Source: Cephalopachus bancanus
Taxonomy: Eukaryota > Chordata > Mammalia > Primates > Tarsiidae
Assembly: GCA_027257055.1 (NCBI GenBank)
Contig: JAPVLO010000205.1
Span: 744,001 to 808,000 of the forward strand
Direction of reading: 5' to 3'
Length of the DNA: 64,000 nucleotides
Shown: positions 1-10,489 of the stretch, piece by piece
Numbering within the stretch: the stretch's first letter is position 1
How the letters are laid out: each line of letters starts with the position of its first letter
The notes under the pieces: generated by a model
What the model saw: only the letters and a program-made list of their open reading frames with translations
The model's database searches: none
Told to the model about the DNA's origin: nothing
Made by a program: the position numbers and the translations under genes

Positions 1-84
1 GTAAAAAACAAACAAACAAATAAATAAATATCTGACTTCAAATTCTTTACTAGAGAGGATTTGGTCAGTCTTGTTCATAAATAT

Positions 85-160
85 ATCCAGGGGCCTAGAA
101 TAGGGTTTGGCACACAGTAGGCGCTCAATTGCTGAATGACTAAGTGGAACGAATGAAAAA
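85..160 (+). mobile_element. L2 LINE 3'-end fragment
   Basis: The string 'GGCACACAGTAGGCGCTCAATTGCTGAATGA' region (about 110-143) matches the characteristic terminal part of mammalian L2, which normally ends in a '...AGTAGGCGCTCAATAAAT...GAATGA' block. The copy is short and diverged. The bases before it (1-30) are a simple AAAC/AAAT run that could be an unrelated A-rich tail. Confidence 0.6.
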
Positions 161-480
161 AATTCCTTTTCTAAACTTTCACAATCCCCTTGCATTCCTC
201 CTGTTTTTAATTCCCTTCTTAACCAGCCTTCATTCCATGATCCTTCATGCCCTTGCTAAAATCCTTAATTTCTTTCCTCTAGTCTTCGATCATTGAATTC
301 ATCTCACAAAAGTACAATGGTGCATGAACATAGATATATGCCTTCTCTGTGCTTGGAATGGAGCAACTGCAAGTAGCTGGAAAAAGAACAGAGTTGGTTG
401 GTTGGTTTCACATTAAATTTATGACCATAAATTTGTGGGCCTGCTCCTATGCATAGCCATTCTGATATACTTCTTTAGTA
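161..480. other. unassigned sequence
   Basis: No gene, RNA or recognisable repeat. Moderately AT-rich, with short open frames only. Confidence 0.5.
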
Positions 481-1010
481 ACTTGACTTTCCAGTCTCCA
501 CAATGGTATCTCATGTCTTGTCCTCTCTTCTCAAACCTTTTTCTTCCATTCTCACTTCATAACTCTTTAGAAAAACAGAAGCAATGGAGCAGAAGTGCTC
601 ACTGCCCACCATCAAATATGCAAACCCAGCGGCAATCAACTCCTCCTCTCTGCTATCCCTGCTGTTGTATCAAAGAGCAATCCCCCCAACCCCGGATCTC
701 ACTGGTCACTTCCCAAGGACTTCTCCTCTTCGATGATCTCTCACTCCCTCTCCACCAGATCATCCCCACCAACCACAACCATGTTCTGGGATTATATCCC
801 ATTTTTTATTTGCTTTTAAAACAACCCTTCCTTAATCCTCCCATATCTTCCACTAGCTATGGTCCACTCTTTTGCTTCCTTTCATAAATAACTTCTTCAA
901 ACAGCCATCTTTACTCACTCTCTCTCCTTTGTCTTCAATTCATTCTTGAATGCCCTCAAACCTGGTCTTTGTCTCGCTATTGCACTGAAACTGCCAAAAT
1001 GGGTACAGCT
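481..1010 (+). mobile_element. L2 LINE fragment (ORF2 region)
   Basis: A long C/T-rich stretch on the plus strand follows the order of L2 ORF2, including the block ending 'CACTGAAACTGC' near 985-996 that corresponds to the L2 reverse-transcriptase region. The open frames here (such as 435-887) are by-products of pyrimidine bias and not genes. L2 died before the placental radiation, so high divergence is expected. A later L2 segment at 2085-2865 continues the same order, so both may come from one split copy. Confidence 0.6.
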
Positions 1011-1755
1011 CAGTCTCCATTTCACTAGTGTTCTTAGAAGCATCTGAACGAGATGACTCTTTGTTTCTTGAATTACTCTCCTCTCTTAGCTTCTCCAATG
1101 TCACTGACAGGGGCCTGCGATGGTTACTTTCAGGCGATAACTTGACTAGATTAAGGGATACCCAGAGAGCTGGCAAAACGTTAGTTCTGGATATCTGTGA
1201 GAGTGGCACAGAAGGAGGCTGGCATTTGAGTCAGAGGACTGAGTAAAAAAAACCCAGTGTGGCTGGGCATCATCGAATTCTGTGCTGGGGACACAGATAG
1301 AACAAAAAAGCAGAGGAAAGGCAAATCTGTCCTCTCTCTCTTGGAGCTGGGACACCTATCTTCTGCTCTTGGACATCAGAACTCCAGGTTCTTTGTTCTT
1401 TGGACTCTAGATTTGTACCATCAGTCCCCCAGGTCAGGCCTTGGGACTTGGACTGAGAGATACACCATGGGCTTCCTTGTTCTCAGGTCTTGAGACTTGG
1501 ACTAAGAGATATATCATGGACTTCCCTGGTTCTCAGGCCTTGGGACTTGAGCTGAGAGATATAACATGGGCTTCCCTGGTCCTCAGGCCTTGAGTCACAG
1601 GCCACCAATCTCCCTGGTTTTCCAGTTTATAAACAGCACGTTGTGGGACTCTTCAGCCTCCATAATCCTGTGAGCCAATTCCCACAATAAATCCCCTCTC
1701 ATATATTCATTCATATATACATATTCTGTTTCTCTGGAGAACCTTCACCAGTACA
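1011..1755 (+). mobile_element. medium-reiterated LTR-like repeat ending 'TTTCTCTGGAGAACC'
   Basis: The 3' half has the familiar mammalian pattern 'CAGCCTCCATAATC.TGTGAGCCAATTCC', then 'AATAAATC' (about 1686-1693), then 'TCTGTTTCTCTGGAGAACC' near 1724-1742. I recognise the pattern but cannot assign a Repbase family name with certainty. An internal minisatellite (1439-1587) lies within it. The 5' border is a guess. Confidence 0.55.
1439..1587 (+). repeat. three tandem copies of a ~50-bp unit
   Basis: Units at 1439-1487, 1488-1537 and 1538-1587 each read 'CTTG.GACTTG', then 'GAGATA', then 'CATGG.CTTCC', then 'CTCAGG', with scattered substitutions. A fourth, partial unit begins at 1588. The repetition sits inside the host repeat and accounts for the shadow open frame there. 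Confidence 0.85.
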
Positions 1756-1894
1756 GGGGGAAAACAGTTTTCTACCTCACTGACCAACTCCATATGGTGT
1801 CCTCGGCTGCTGTTTCTCTTCAGTACAATAAAGTCACATATCTATTGGTTATTATTATTTTCTGGATCCTCTACCTAACAGAAGTCTACAAAGG

Positions 1895-2008
1895 CAAATA
1901 ATTGGTCTCCTTTATCCACTACTGTGATCACAATGCTGTAGAAAAGTGTCTGGTATAATAGGAGGAGCTCACTAAATGTGTGTTGAGTAAATGAATGAAA
2001 GAAGTTAG
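1895..2008 (+). mobile_element. L2 LINE 3'-end fragment
   Basis: The run 'GTGTCTGGTATAATAGGAGGAGCTCACTAAATG', then 'GAGTAAATGAATG' (about 1946-1999), matches the terminal L2 signature (CCTGGCACATAGTAGG..CTCAATAAATG..GAATGAATG). It is heavily diverged. Confidence 0.5.
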
Positions 2009-2084
2009 AGTGACTCAAGGGTTGATGGAGAGATGCTTTTTCTCCCAAATGATACAATAATATCATTCAATTTCATGGCTTTTA

Positions 2085-2865
2085 AATACAACAGTATGCT
2101 AACGATGCCCACATTTGTGTATCTATATTTCCCTTGAGCTCACATCAATTATATCTAACAAGCCACTTGGCAATCCTGCTTGGTTGTCTAATAAGCAGCT
2201 ATATTTAGTATGTCCAAACCTGAGTTTATAAATTAAGAAAAAGAAAAAAACCAAAAACCTTCTGTCAGTCTTTAAGTCTTCCTCAGATTAGCAAATGGCA
2301 CCTAGTTGCTCAAGACAGTGTCTTAGAAATCTACCTTGAGTCTTCCCTTTCCCAATCCTCCATGAAGCCCAGAAAGCACTATCTCTGAAATAAACCGAAT
2401 CCATTCACATCTGTGTACACACTCACCCCAGTCATAACCATTGTTGCTTGTCTAAGTTACTTCAAACATCTTACCTTCGACAAGTTTGTACATGTCAGTC
2501 AGATGATCACTTCTCTACCCCAAATCTTCCAATGCTGTATCATCACTTCTGTAATAAAATCCAAACTCCTTCCCTACAGTCCTGCATGATTCAGTTCTTG
2601 CCAGCTTCTCTCATCTCATACCATTTGCCCTCTCCCTCCTTATGCCTCAGTCACAAAAGCGTTATTTTCTGTTCTTCAATAGTTCAAGTTCCTTCCTGCC
2701 TTCAATAATTCACCCTTCTTACTCTCTTTTCCTGGAATGCCTTTTCACCATTTCTTCATAGCTGTGCATTCTCATCTTTCAGCTCTGATGTCACCTCCTC
2801 AGAAATGTCTTCTTTTACAACCCTATACTTCCATTGATTTTGAGAATCAGTTAATAAAACATTTT
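2085..2865 (+). mobile_element. L2 LINE, ~780 bp of ORF2 and 3' region
   Basis: Collinear with L2. In order: the 'GTCTAATA..CA' and 'ATGTCCAAACCTGA' block (about 2187-2224), the 'AAATGGCACC..GTTGCTCA' block (about 2293-2312), 'AAATCCAAACTCCTT' (about 2558-2572), 'TTTCCTGGAATGCC' (about 2728-2741) and 'TGTCACCTCCTCAGAAATG' (about 2789-2807). It lacks the terminal tail. Open frames here are pyrimidine-bias artefacts. Confidence 0.75.
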
Positions 2866-3587
2866 CTTATTACCTGAATAATATAATGATGGGTGAAGGA
2901 AGATGAAAAATAAGTATTATGACAGGGAAGAACTATCAAAGAGCTGCATTTAGTATGCTGGGGTCAAACTCACAAGAGATGATTTGGTTGGATTTGGTGA
3001 TCTGGAGAGCAAATGATGGAGAGCAATACTGACATGACTCCAAGGGGAAGGAGCAATAGTCCAGGCCTGAGGCCTTCTAAAGAAAAGAGCATACAGACAG
3101 TGCTATCTACATACAACCAGTGTCCAATAAATGTGAGGGCAGATTACAGGCCAGTCTCTTCTGCAATTCATCTGTATCTGCAAAATGAATCTCAATTTGA
3201 CTGACTGAAATAAAAAGAATATTTTCTTAAAACTAAAAAAAAAAATACATTAACTTTACATAAATGAAAACAAGTTGAATTAAAAACAGCGCTTTCTAGA
3301 TTCTCACTTTTGGAAAAAAAAAGTCTGTAATTCTCTGGCTTGGACCAGGAAAGTAGAAACAGAAGGGGTGAAAAGTAGCCAAATTCTGGACATGATTTTG
3401 AATTCATTACATTTACTTTATAAACTGTAACTATAATATTCACAGATATAACCCTTATTGTCTTTAAGCATATTAAAAATGACTCTATGGAAAATGGGAG
3501 AGAACAAGACATTTCCACATAAAGAAAAGAGGAATAAGAATGAAATGCAGCACAGGGGTGGTCAAATTAAACCAAAGATTGTCAAGT
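2866..3587. other. unassigned sequence
   Basis: Nothing convincing. The AT-rich 3210-3540 part has open frames on both strands but no splice sites or protein-family motifs that I recognise. Confidence 0.5.
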
Positions 3588-3985
3588 ACTATAGTTTGAA
3601 TGTTTGTCTCTTCCAAAACTCATGTTCAAATTTAATCGCCAATGTGGTAGTACTGAGAAGTGGGGGGCACTTAAGAGGTAATTGGGCTCCGCTCTCATGG
3701 ACTAATGGATTACAGAGTTAATAGATTAATGTATTATCATAGGAGTGGGGCTGGTGGCTTTATAAAACGAGGAAGAGAGCCCTGAACTAGCACACTCAGT
3801 CCCCTCAACCATGTAATACTCTGTACCACCAGAGTCTCAACAAGCAAGAAGGCCCTCAACAGATAAAGTTCGTTGACCTTGGACTTCTCAGCCTCTATGA
3901 CTGTAAGAAAGAAATTCCTTTTCTTTACAAATTACCCCAAGCTTCAGGTATTCTGTTACAAGTAACAAAAAAAGGACTAAAGCAT
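3588..3985 (+). mobile_element. MST-type ERVL-MaLR solo LTR
   Basis: Begins 'TATAGTTTGAATG' and keeps the MST/MLT1A layout: 'CTCATGTTCAAATTTAATCGCCAATGTGGTAG', 'GAGAAGTGGGG', 'CAAGAAGGCCCTCA', 'CCTTGGACTTCTCAGCCTC', 'TTCCTTTTCTTTA.AAATTACCC', then 'GGTATTCTGTTA' and the terminal 'AAAGGACTAAAGCA' at about 3971-3985. About 398 bp, the size of a complete LTR. No internal region follows, so it is a solo LTR. Confidence 0.8.
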
Positions 3986-4014
3986 TAAGCATCATTAAGC
4001 ATTACAGTTTGGAT

Positions 4015-4750
4015 CCTCATCTTAATATTACAATCCAATACAGAGTTTTCTCTTCCTTCAGCCCCTGTGTTACCTCCTTGGGGAGGCTTCCTCTAACAAT
4101 CTCATCAAAAACAGCTTTTCCCAGTGACTCCCTCATCAACCTGCCTCATTTCTGTCACAGTACTCATTAAGATTGGCTTAGGTGTCCATGTGTTGCTCTG
4201 GTGATTTCTGATCTATTCCTAATACCTGTGCTTTTCTTTGATTATCTAGTCTACCATGCTTTCTCATCTCACAGTCTTGACCTGGAGAAGTTCCACTTTC
4301 TTATTTAACTACACAGAGGTTTCCATAGTGAGCCTACTGTCATGGGCAGGTGAGCAAGCCTCTGACTCAGGGCCTTTGCACTTGCTGTTCCCTCTGCTTG
4401 GAATGCTCTTACTCCAGCAGTTTCTATGGCTTGCTCCACCACACCATTGAGATCTCCACTTAAATGCTACCTAGCATAGGGGTCTTCCTTCACTTCCCTA
4501 TGTAAAACAACTGTTCCCTTTTCTCACCACCCCCACTCATACACAGTATCATTAATTTCAAGAGCATTTCGTGGTTCAATTTTTTTCACAGAATCTATCA
4601 TCAAATGACACAGCAATTTCTTTAACTGTTTATTGTCTGTGCCCCTCCTATTAAAAGGTAAACTCCATGAGGGCAAGTATTAATTGAATTCACTGCTATT
4701 TTCTGGTTACATAGTAGATATTCTATAAATGCTTGCTGAATCCCTAGATA
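4015..4750 (+). mobile_element. L2 LINE 3' region
   Basis: Contains 'CAGGGCCTTTGCACTTGCTGTTCCCTCTGC.TGGAATGCTCTT' (about 4369-4411), the 'TTATTGTCTGTGCCCCTCC' and 'AAACTCCATGAGGGCAAG' blocks (about 4630-4677), and the terminal 'TAGTAGATATTCTATAAATGCTTGCTGAAT' (about 4713-4742), all in L2 order. Confidence 0.8.
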
Positions 4751-4852
4751 GACTGATGATTCAAAAACAACCTCTTCTGATTCTTTTCTCCTTCAGTTTA
4801 TCCTTCACATGGATACTAAATTACTATTTCTCCTTTATGACTCTGTCTTAGT

Positions 4853-5262
4853 CTATTTTATATTGCTAAAAAGGAATTCCTAAGGCTGGATAATTTATAA
4901 AGAAAAAAAAGCTTATTTGGCTCATGATTCTGATGACTGGAAAGTTAAGAGTGGACATCTACATCTGGTGAGGGCCACAAGCTGTTTTCACTCAGGGTGA
5001 AAGATGAAAAGAATCAGGTGTTTGTAGACATCATGTGGCAAAAGGAAACAAGAGCTGGGGGCAGGTGTCAGGCATTTTTTAACAAGCAGCTCTTGTGGGA
5101 ACCAAGAGAGTGGGAACTCACTCACCCTCATGGATAGTCTACTACTCATGAGGGATCTGCCCTCAGGGCCCAAACCTCTCCTGTTAAGGCATCACATCCA
5201 ACACTGGATCGAATTTCAACATAAGATTTGGTGGGGACAAATAAACCATATCCAAACAGCAG
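4853..5262 (-). mobile_element. MST-type ERVL-MaLR LTR, reverse
   Basis: Read on the minus strand it opens near 5262 with 'GGATATGGTTTATTTGTCCCCACC' and closes with '...TAGCAATATAAAATAGACTAAGACA' near 4853. Internal hallmarks such as 'ATAAATTATCCAGCCTTAGG' (plus-strand 4882-4901) are present. It is a second MST-like LTR in the opposite orientation to 3588-3985, so the two are not one provirus. Confidence 0.75.
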
Positions 5263-5284
5263 ACTCATCCACACTACTCCTTTT

Positions 5285-5560
5285 CTAAAAACGTTTAATT
5301 ACTGCTACCTACCAGATCAAATTGAAATTCTTGTTCCTGCCATCCATAGTCTTTCAACCTACCCTTTTTGTTTTATCGAACCCACATGTAAATTATCATC
5401 TGGATCACTTGTTGCTTATGCTAATTACTTATGTGGGCTTCTCCCATCCCACATTCTTAACCTTAGATGCTCAAAAGACTCTTCAATCATTTCTCTCTCT
5501 TTTTGGCACCAAAGTGGACTAGCAGTGTTCATTCTCCTTTCTTTGGGGAAAGATTTCGTT
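5285..5560 (+). mobile_element. L2/CR1-like LINE fragment (weak)
   Basis: 'CTACCTACCAGATCAAATTGAAATTC' (about 5304-5329) resembles the common L2/L3 'GCCTAC.AAATCCAAACTC' block, and the rest is C/T-rich in the same way. Divergence is high. It could also be unrelated pyrimidine-rich sequence. Confidence 0.35.
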
Positions 5561-5998
5561 TTAGGAAATCACCCTTCTCCTGTTTGGATACACTGTGTCA
5601 GTCCAATTATCTCTGACCAACTGTTGGGCATGTCTTCTAAGAACTTCCATGTATCAACTGGATATTAATTCCTTCTCATTTTGATCAGAAATGAGACTCA
5701 AAAACCAAGAACAGCAAAAGCTGATTTATCCCAGTGGCAGTTCCTTGAAGAGACTGACCTGCTTTCATACCACCAGCAGTGCAGAATCTTGCAGCTGCCC
5801 TGTTTAATGTCCTTTAGGAGTATGGTTTGTAGAAATTCCTTTTTTTTTCTTTCCTTTCTTCAGTCTAATTTTAGCCAGAGTTGTTTTTTGATGCTTTCAA
5901 CTACAGTACTTTGAGTTCCACAAATGTTGATTACAGTATCTCTTATAATGTGGGCACTCAATAGAAAATTATAAATTTAAATCTTATAGCAATGACAA

Positions 5999-6272
5999 TG
6001 ATTATCAAAATAACAAATAGCACTGGCTACTAAAACGATGGCACTTACTATGTGCATGGCTTTCTTAGTGTTTATTACATTTTTACTCATTTGATCCTCA
6101 CAATAACCCTATGAAATAGGTACTTTTACTATCTCAAGTTCATATGTAAGGAAACTGAAGTATAGAGGGCATAAATAGCTTGTCCAAGGTTACCTAATAA
6201 GTGACAGCACTGGAATTTGAAGCCAGGCAGTTTGTCTCCAGAGCCTGCACATTAATACTGCATCTCTAGAAG
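5999..6272 (-). mobile_element. MIR SINE, nearly complete, reverse
   Basis: Plus-strand text follows reversed MIR: 'CTTACTATGTGC' (6046-6057), 'CTCATTTGATCCTCACAATAACCCTATGA' (6087-6115), 'AGGAAACTGAAG' (6149-6160), 'TGTCCAAGGTTACCTAATAAGTG' (6181-6203), then 'GCCAGGCAGT.TG.CTCCAGAGCC' (6222-6245). The tRNA-derived head and the central core are both recognisable. Confidence 0.9.
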
Positions 6273-6594
6273 AATCCTTCCTATGCAATGAGATGAGGAA
6301 ATGTTGCAGGTTAGGTAAGCCCTCAAATAAACTAAAGCAGGAGATCATAACAAATAATACCCACAAAACTTGAAATTATTTTACCTTAAGTCTCTTAAGT
6401 GTTCATTTAATTTCTGGTCTTTTGATGTGAGCATTTGCTTGGGAATGGCCAATAGGTTGGAATTCCACAGCTTCCTTTTTATATAAACCACAACCTTAAT
6501 GTATCACCTCCATGGAGTGAAAATATCTTTATCATCACTTTAATCATTAGTGAGTTTTTCCTAAGCATTCAACTGAGCTTTGTGTATACCATAC

Positions 6595-6886
6595 CATTTC
6601 CTCATATTCTTCCTCTGGGCATCTGGAAAATACATTTCCAGCCTCCCTTCCAGTTAGGCTGGGAACCATGGGGCAAGACACTTCCAAGTCTGGCCATAAA
6701 AATATTCCGAATTATTCTCATTCTCTTCTTTTCCTACTGAGGTAATCTTGGAGGGTGGCTGGTTTCAAATGGAGCAGGGCAACTCAACCCACTGGACTGC
6801 AAAATGAGCGAGAAATAAACTTTGACTGTGTTAAGCCACCAAGGTTTCAAGGTGTGTTACAGAAGCTTGCATTAACTACTCTGACA
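6595..6886 (+). mobile_element. MLT1-like ERVL-MaLR LTR
   Basis: The 3' half carries 'TGGACTGCAAAATGAGCGAGAAATAAACTTTGACTGTGTTAAGCCACCAAG' (6793-6843), the familiar MLT1 terminal layout with its polyadenylation signal, followed by 'GTGTGTTAC'. The 5' half is more decayed. Confidence 0.6.
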
Positions 6887-7696
6887 CCATTTTTCTAGAA
6901 ATAGCTATATTGCTGCATTCACCCTGCATTTGTTTAACTAAATTATATAAATATCATAAAAAACAATAACTGGCATAAATAGGTTTGGAAACAAACACAA
7001 TTGACTTCTGGTTAGCATACAGTAAAAGTGGTAACAACAGGTAGATAGATGGGTCACCTATTAGTCACAAGTATTCAGAGCTGCCATGGACAGCAGTCAG
7101 TATGTCTTAAAAGTGAATGCAGAGAATTGATTCATCTAACAAATTAGGTAGATAAAAGTCATTTAAGCAAACTTTTATTGTACACACTAGAAATATGAAC
7201 AATTATTAATGCCCAGAATAGTTATTATGACTTTCCTAAAGAAAATTTGAGCTAACTTTCATTCAGACAAGTATGATGCAATTTAATGGACATTTGGATT
7301 AAATATAAATAAATAGAATAAGTGTTTTAGAAGACACAAGAATGTATACGTTGTTCCTCAACTTTTAGAGAAAGGCCAATCATAAGTAAATATGAGATAC
7401 TGTTCTTACCCCTGAGGAATGTATAATGCAACATAAGAGAAAATAAACAACTCACCCAAGGCAGAATGTTCCAACAGAAGAGAAAGTGCCACAAGACAGC
7501 AAAGAAGATGCGAATTGTAGCACCTAGAGAATACAGAAGTCTTCAAAGAGGGAGTAGAATTTGAGATGTCTTTGTTGGATCCACACCAACCCAACCAGAA
7601 GCAGACCTTGCCACAGGAATTGAGAGCAAGTGGTTTATGTGGATGGTTCTGTGGCATAATGGGGATGAGAGCAGAGGCAAGAATGTAGCCAATGAC
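6887..7696. other. unassigned AT-rich sequence
   Basis: No recognised repeat. Open frames read only through AT-rich, low-complexity codons. Confidence 0.5.
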
Positions 7697-7710
7697 GAAA
7701 GTCACTATTA

Positions 7711-7996
7711 GCCGGGCTCGGTGGCTCAGCCTGTAATCCCGCGCCTTTGGGAGGCTGAGGTGAGTGGATTGCCTGAGCCCGCGGGTTCGAGACCCGCCTG
7801 GGCAGCGAGACCTCATCTCTACAATAAATCAAAAAATCAGCCGGGCGTGGTAGCGCGCGCCTGTAATTCCGGCTACTCGGAAGGCTGAGGTGGAAGGATC
7901 GCCGGACCCAGCAGGTCGAGGCTGCGGTGGCCGGGAGCGGCCACCGCACTCCGGTCTGGGCGACAGAGTGAGACTCCAACTCAAAAAAAAAAAAAA
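7711..7996 (+). mobile_element. young full-length dimeric Alu, lineage-specific subfamily
   Basis: Starts GCCGGGCTCGGTGG and ends in a 14-A tail. It is flanked by a perfect 14-bp target duplication GAAAGTCACTATTA at 7697-7710 and 7997-8010. Left arm, 'CTACAATAAATC' linker and right arm are complete. CpGs are largely preserved ('CCCGCGGGTTCGAGACCCGCC', 'AGCGCGCGCC'). An intact Pol III B-box-like GGTTCGAGACC lies at 7783-7793. Intact CpGs plus a perfect TSD indicate a recent insertion. The linker and right-arm bases differ from human Alu subfamilies. Confidence 0.97.
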
Positions 7997-8010
7997 GAAA
8001 GTCACTATTA

Positions 8011-9264
8011 AGCTTAAACTTAGAGGGAAAAGCTCTGGAAATAGTGTAAAACACACTGGAAATTTATAGCTCCACACTCTTCAGTCTTGGTTAGCCCTGG
8101 AGGGACGTTCATTTCTAGGCATTTCTGGCCCACAGAAGTATAACTCCCATCCCAAGGAGATCAACTGAAGAAAATATCAGAAATTCATTTCTATAGCAAA
8201 TATGTGATCTTTGAAAATCTGCAGATATTTACTTGCCATTTACTGAGTGTCTCCTGTCTGCCAAATATACCCAGTATAGTAATTTAATTTGGACAACTTT
8301 ATTAAACAGTTTCAAAGTATTGTCACCTCATTGTAGACAGTTTAAAGGTTATCTATATAACCATAATGTTGTTTTCATAAGCAAAAATAATTTAGTCTCT
8401 TCTGTTAAATATTCCCCATAATAGGAAAGAAGAAATTTAACACCTGGTGGATTAGTCTGTTCCAATGATTCCTGAGTAGATATGACTTTCTAGTGTTTAT
8501 CTGTAATCACTCTATAAAACAAAATGTCTGGGGAGAAGAAATTAACATCAACTTGAATTGTAAATATATGACTAAAATCTAAAAATTGGAACCATAAAAA
8601 CACTCCAAGCTAAGCAATAACTTTTAATACTTTAGTGATTTATACTTCTTGCTAATCTAATCAGGTTCTACTACTAGACATTTCCCATTCAAACAAAGTC
8701 ATTCAAGCAAACAACATTCTATCATGCTGTGTCATTTTTGTTTTTCCTAAACATTACTTAATATTTTTTAACCTTCAAACTCAGAACCTATCTAAAAATT
8801 GTATCTATCAAAAGAAGGATTTCACCTGAAGAAATGAGCAAATGAATTCTAATGTAGTGCTACCTCTGAGTTCTTTAGTGCTCATAATTATAACAGATTT
8901 TGGTGGGTACAAGTTAGTCATTTTCACTATGTAAGTTTACCCACACAAAATAAAGAGACAATATAAACAAATTCAAAACAAGCAAACAACAAAAACCCCA
9001 AAACATCTTTTATTTATTGTAACTACTCCTCTAATGCCCAGAGGTTTGGAGTATTCTTGAGGGGCTATAGAAGAGGATAGGAGGGGTGAAAACATAAGAA
9101 TCAGAATCAGAAGAACAGAGTTCAAGTACTTCCCTGACACTGACACTTAGTTGATACAATTCATACTCATTCAATGAATACGTGTATAAAATGCTCATGG
9201 TTCTGACGGTCCAATTGAAAACACCAAGATTTTGGTTATTTCTCTAATTGGTCTCTAATCCGTA
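8011..9264. other. unassigned sequence
   Basis: AT-rich with no confident repeat or exon. Confidence 0.5.
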
Positions 9265-9425
9265 CTTTCTTGATTTTAAATCCTAGCTCTGTCATTTGCA
9301 GTTGTATAAGCTTGAACGATTTACACTTCCGACTTCCTCATCTGTAAGATCACTTACTTCACAAGGTCATTGTAAGACGTAAATGAGATGGTATAAATAG
9401 AAGTGTAGCACAATGTCTAGCACAA
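9265..9425 (+). mobile_element. MIR SINE
   Basis: 'TAAATCCTAGCTCTGTCATTTGCAG' (9278-9302), 'TTCCTCATCTGTAAGATC' (9334-9351), 'TCATTGTAAGACGTAAATGAGATG' (9367-9390) and 'AGCACAATGTCTAGCACA' (9407-9424) match the MIR consensus in order. Confidence 0.8.
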
Positions 9426-9590
9426 AGTTCTCTCTCTCTTTGGCCCCCCTGTGCCTACATTATTTTGTTTATTTGTTGTAGATTGTAAGCTCCCATAGGG
9501 ACAGGGGCATGGCTTATTTATTTTCTGAAGCTCTTAGTCCAGCACTTAGTCCAGAGCTTTGCAAAGAATAGTTTTACATTAAATAAGAAA
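9426..9590 (+). mobile_element. L2 LINE 3'-end fragment
   Basis: 'GATTGTAAGCTCCCATAGGGACAGGG' (9481-9506) followed by 'CAGCACTTAGTCCAGAGCTTTGCA' corresponds to the L2 'TGTAAGCTCC.TGAGGGCAGGG' terminal region. Confidence 0.6.
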
Positions 9591-10489
9591 AAAGTGAACA
9601 AACATTTGTAGAAGTTAATTGTCCTTAGGCTGTGGCCCTAAATGAAAATGAAGACACATGCAATGTTTTTGATGAAAAACACATGGGAAATAGTTTAGTG
9701 TGTTTATATGATATACTAGTTTATGTGTTAAGTGACTTTTACTCTACATCAGTAAGATTGAACTTATTGGCCTGAAAGTCAAATGTAAAAAAAAAAAAAA
9801 AATGATTGAACTTTGTAATCAAACTTGCCATAACATATATTAGTGAGGACTTCCTTCAAACTAATCACTATGAAGGCAATTGTAATATTTTGCTTTTGCT
9901 CAGGGCATTTTAAAATAACTCTTTGGAGAATTTGCTTATGAGTCACATGAGAAAATCAGCATAATTATTTTATAGCCAGATTTAAATTTGAAATCCAACA
10001 GTTAATATATAATCACCACTCCTCAACTTAGTGGTATGCCATAGCTCAAAATGACTATTGGTTACTTATCACAATCAAAATATTAAAGTATAAAGATTTC
10101 TCAGTCCAATGATATACAAAAAAAGGCATACGGATGACATATGTTGTGAAGACAATTTTATAATTCCCAAAGATATAATCAGTTATAGCAACAACATCTA
10201 AATATCTTATGAGACAGTTTCTCAAGATATTTATTTAGCATAGGGTCATACTCATCTAGATGCTTCTAGATATGATATTTAGCAACATATAAATCACATT
10301 ATTTAATGGTGTATACATATGTATGATGCTCTCCATGAGCTCTAATATATGTTAAACATAATTAAATATATGTTCACATTACTTATACACAAAGTGGACA
10401 ACTAGACAAACCAAGATCATGGCCTTCCTGTTCATCTCAGTATCTGCCACCCTCTTGGGTAAATTCAGGGTCAATAAGGACAAACCATC
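9591..10489. other. unassigned AT-rich sequence
   Basis: Includes a 15-A run at 9788-9802 of unclear origin. No TSD or element body was recognised next to it. No exon-like structure. Confidence 0.5.

Noticed and set aside
435..887. 150-codon plus-strand open frame
   Set aside because: It lies in C/T-rich L2 ORF2-like sequence. Pyrimidine bias removes stops, and there is no matching protein family or splice context.
3588..5262. Possible MaLR provirus with two LTRs
   Set aside because: The two MST-like LTRs face in opposite directions and enclose L2 sequence, so they are separate solo LTRs.
7406..8054. Overlapping minus-strand open frames of 136 and 139 codons
   Set aside because: Antisense reading of the Alu at 7711-7996. 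Alu antisense frames are commonly open.
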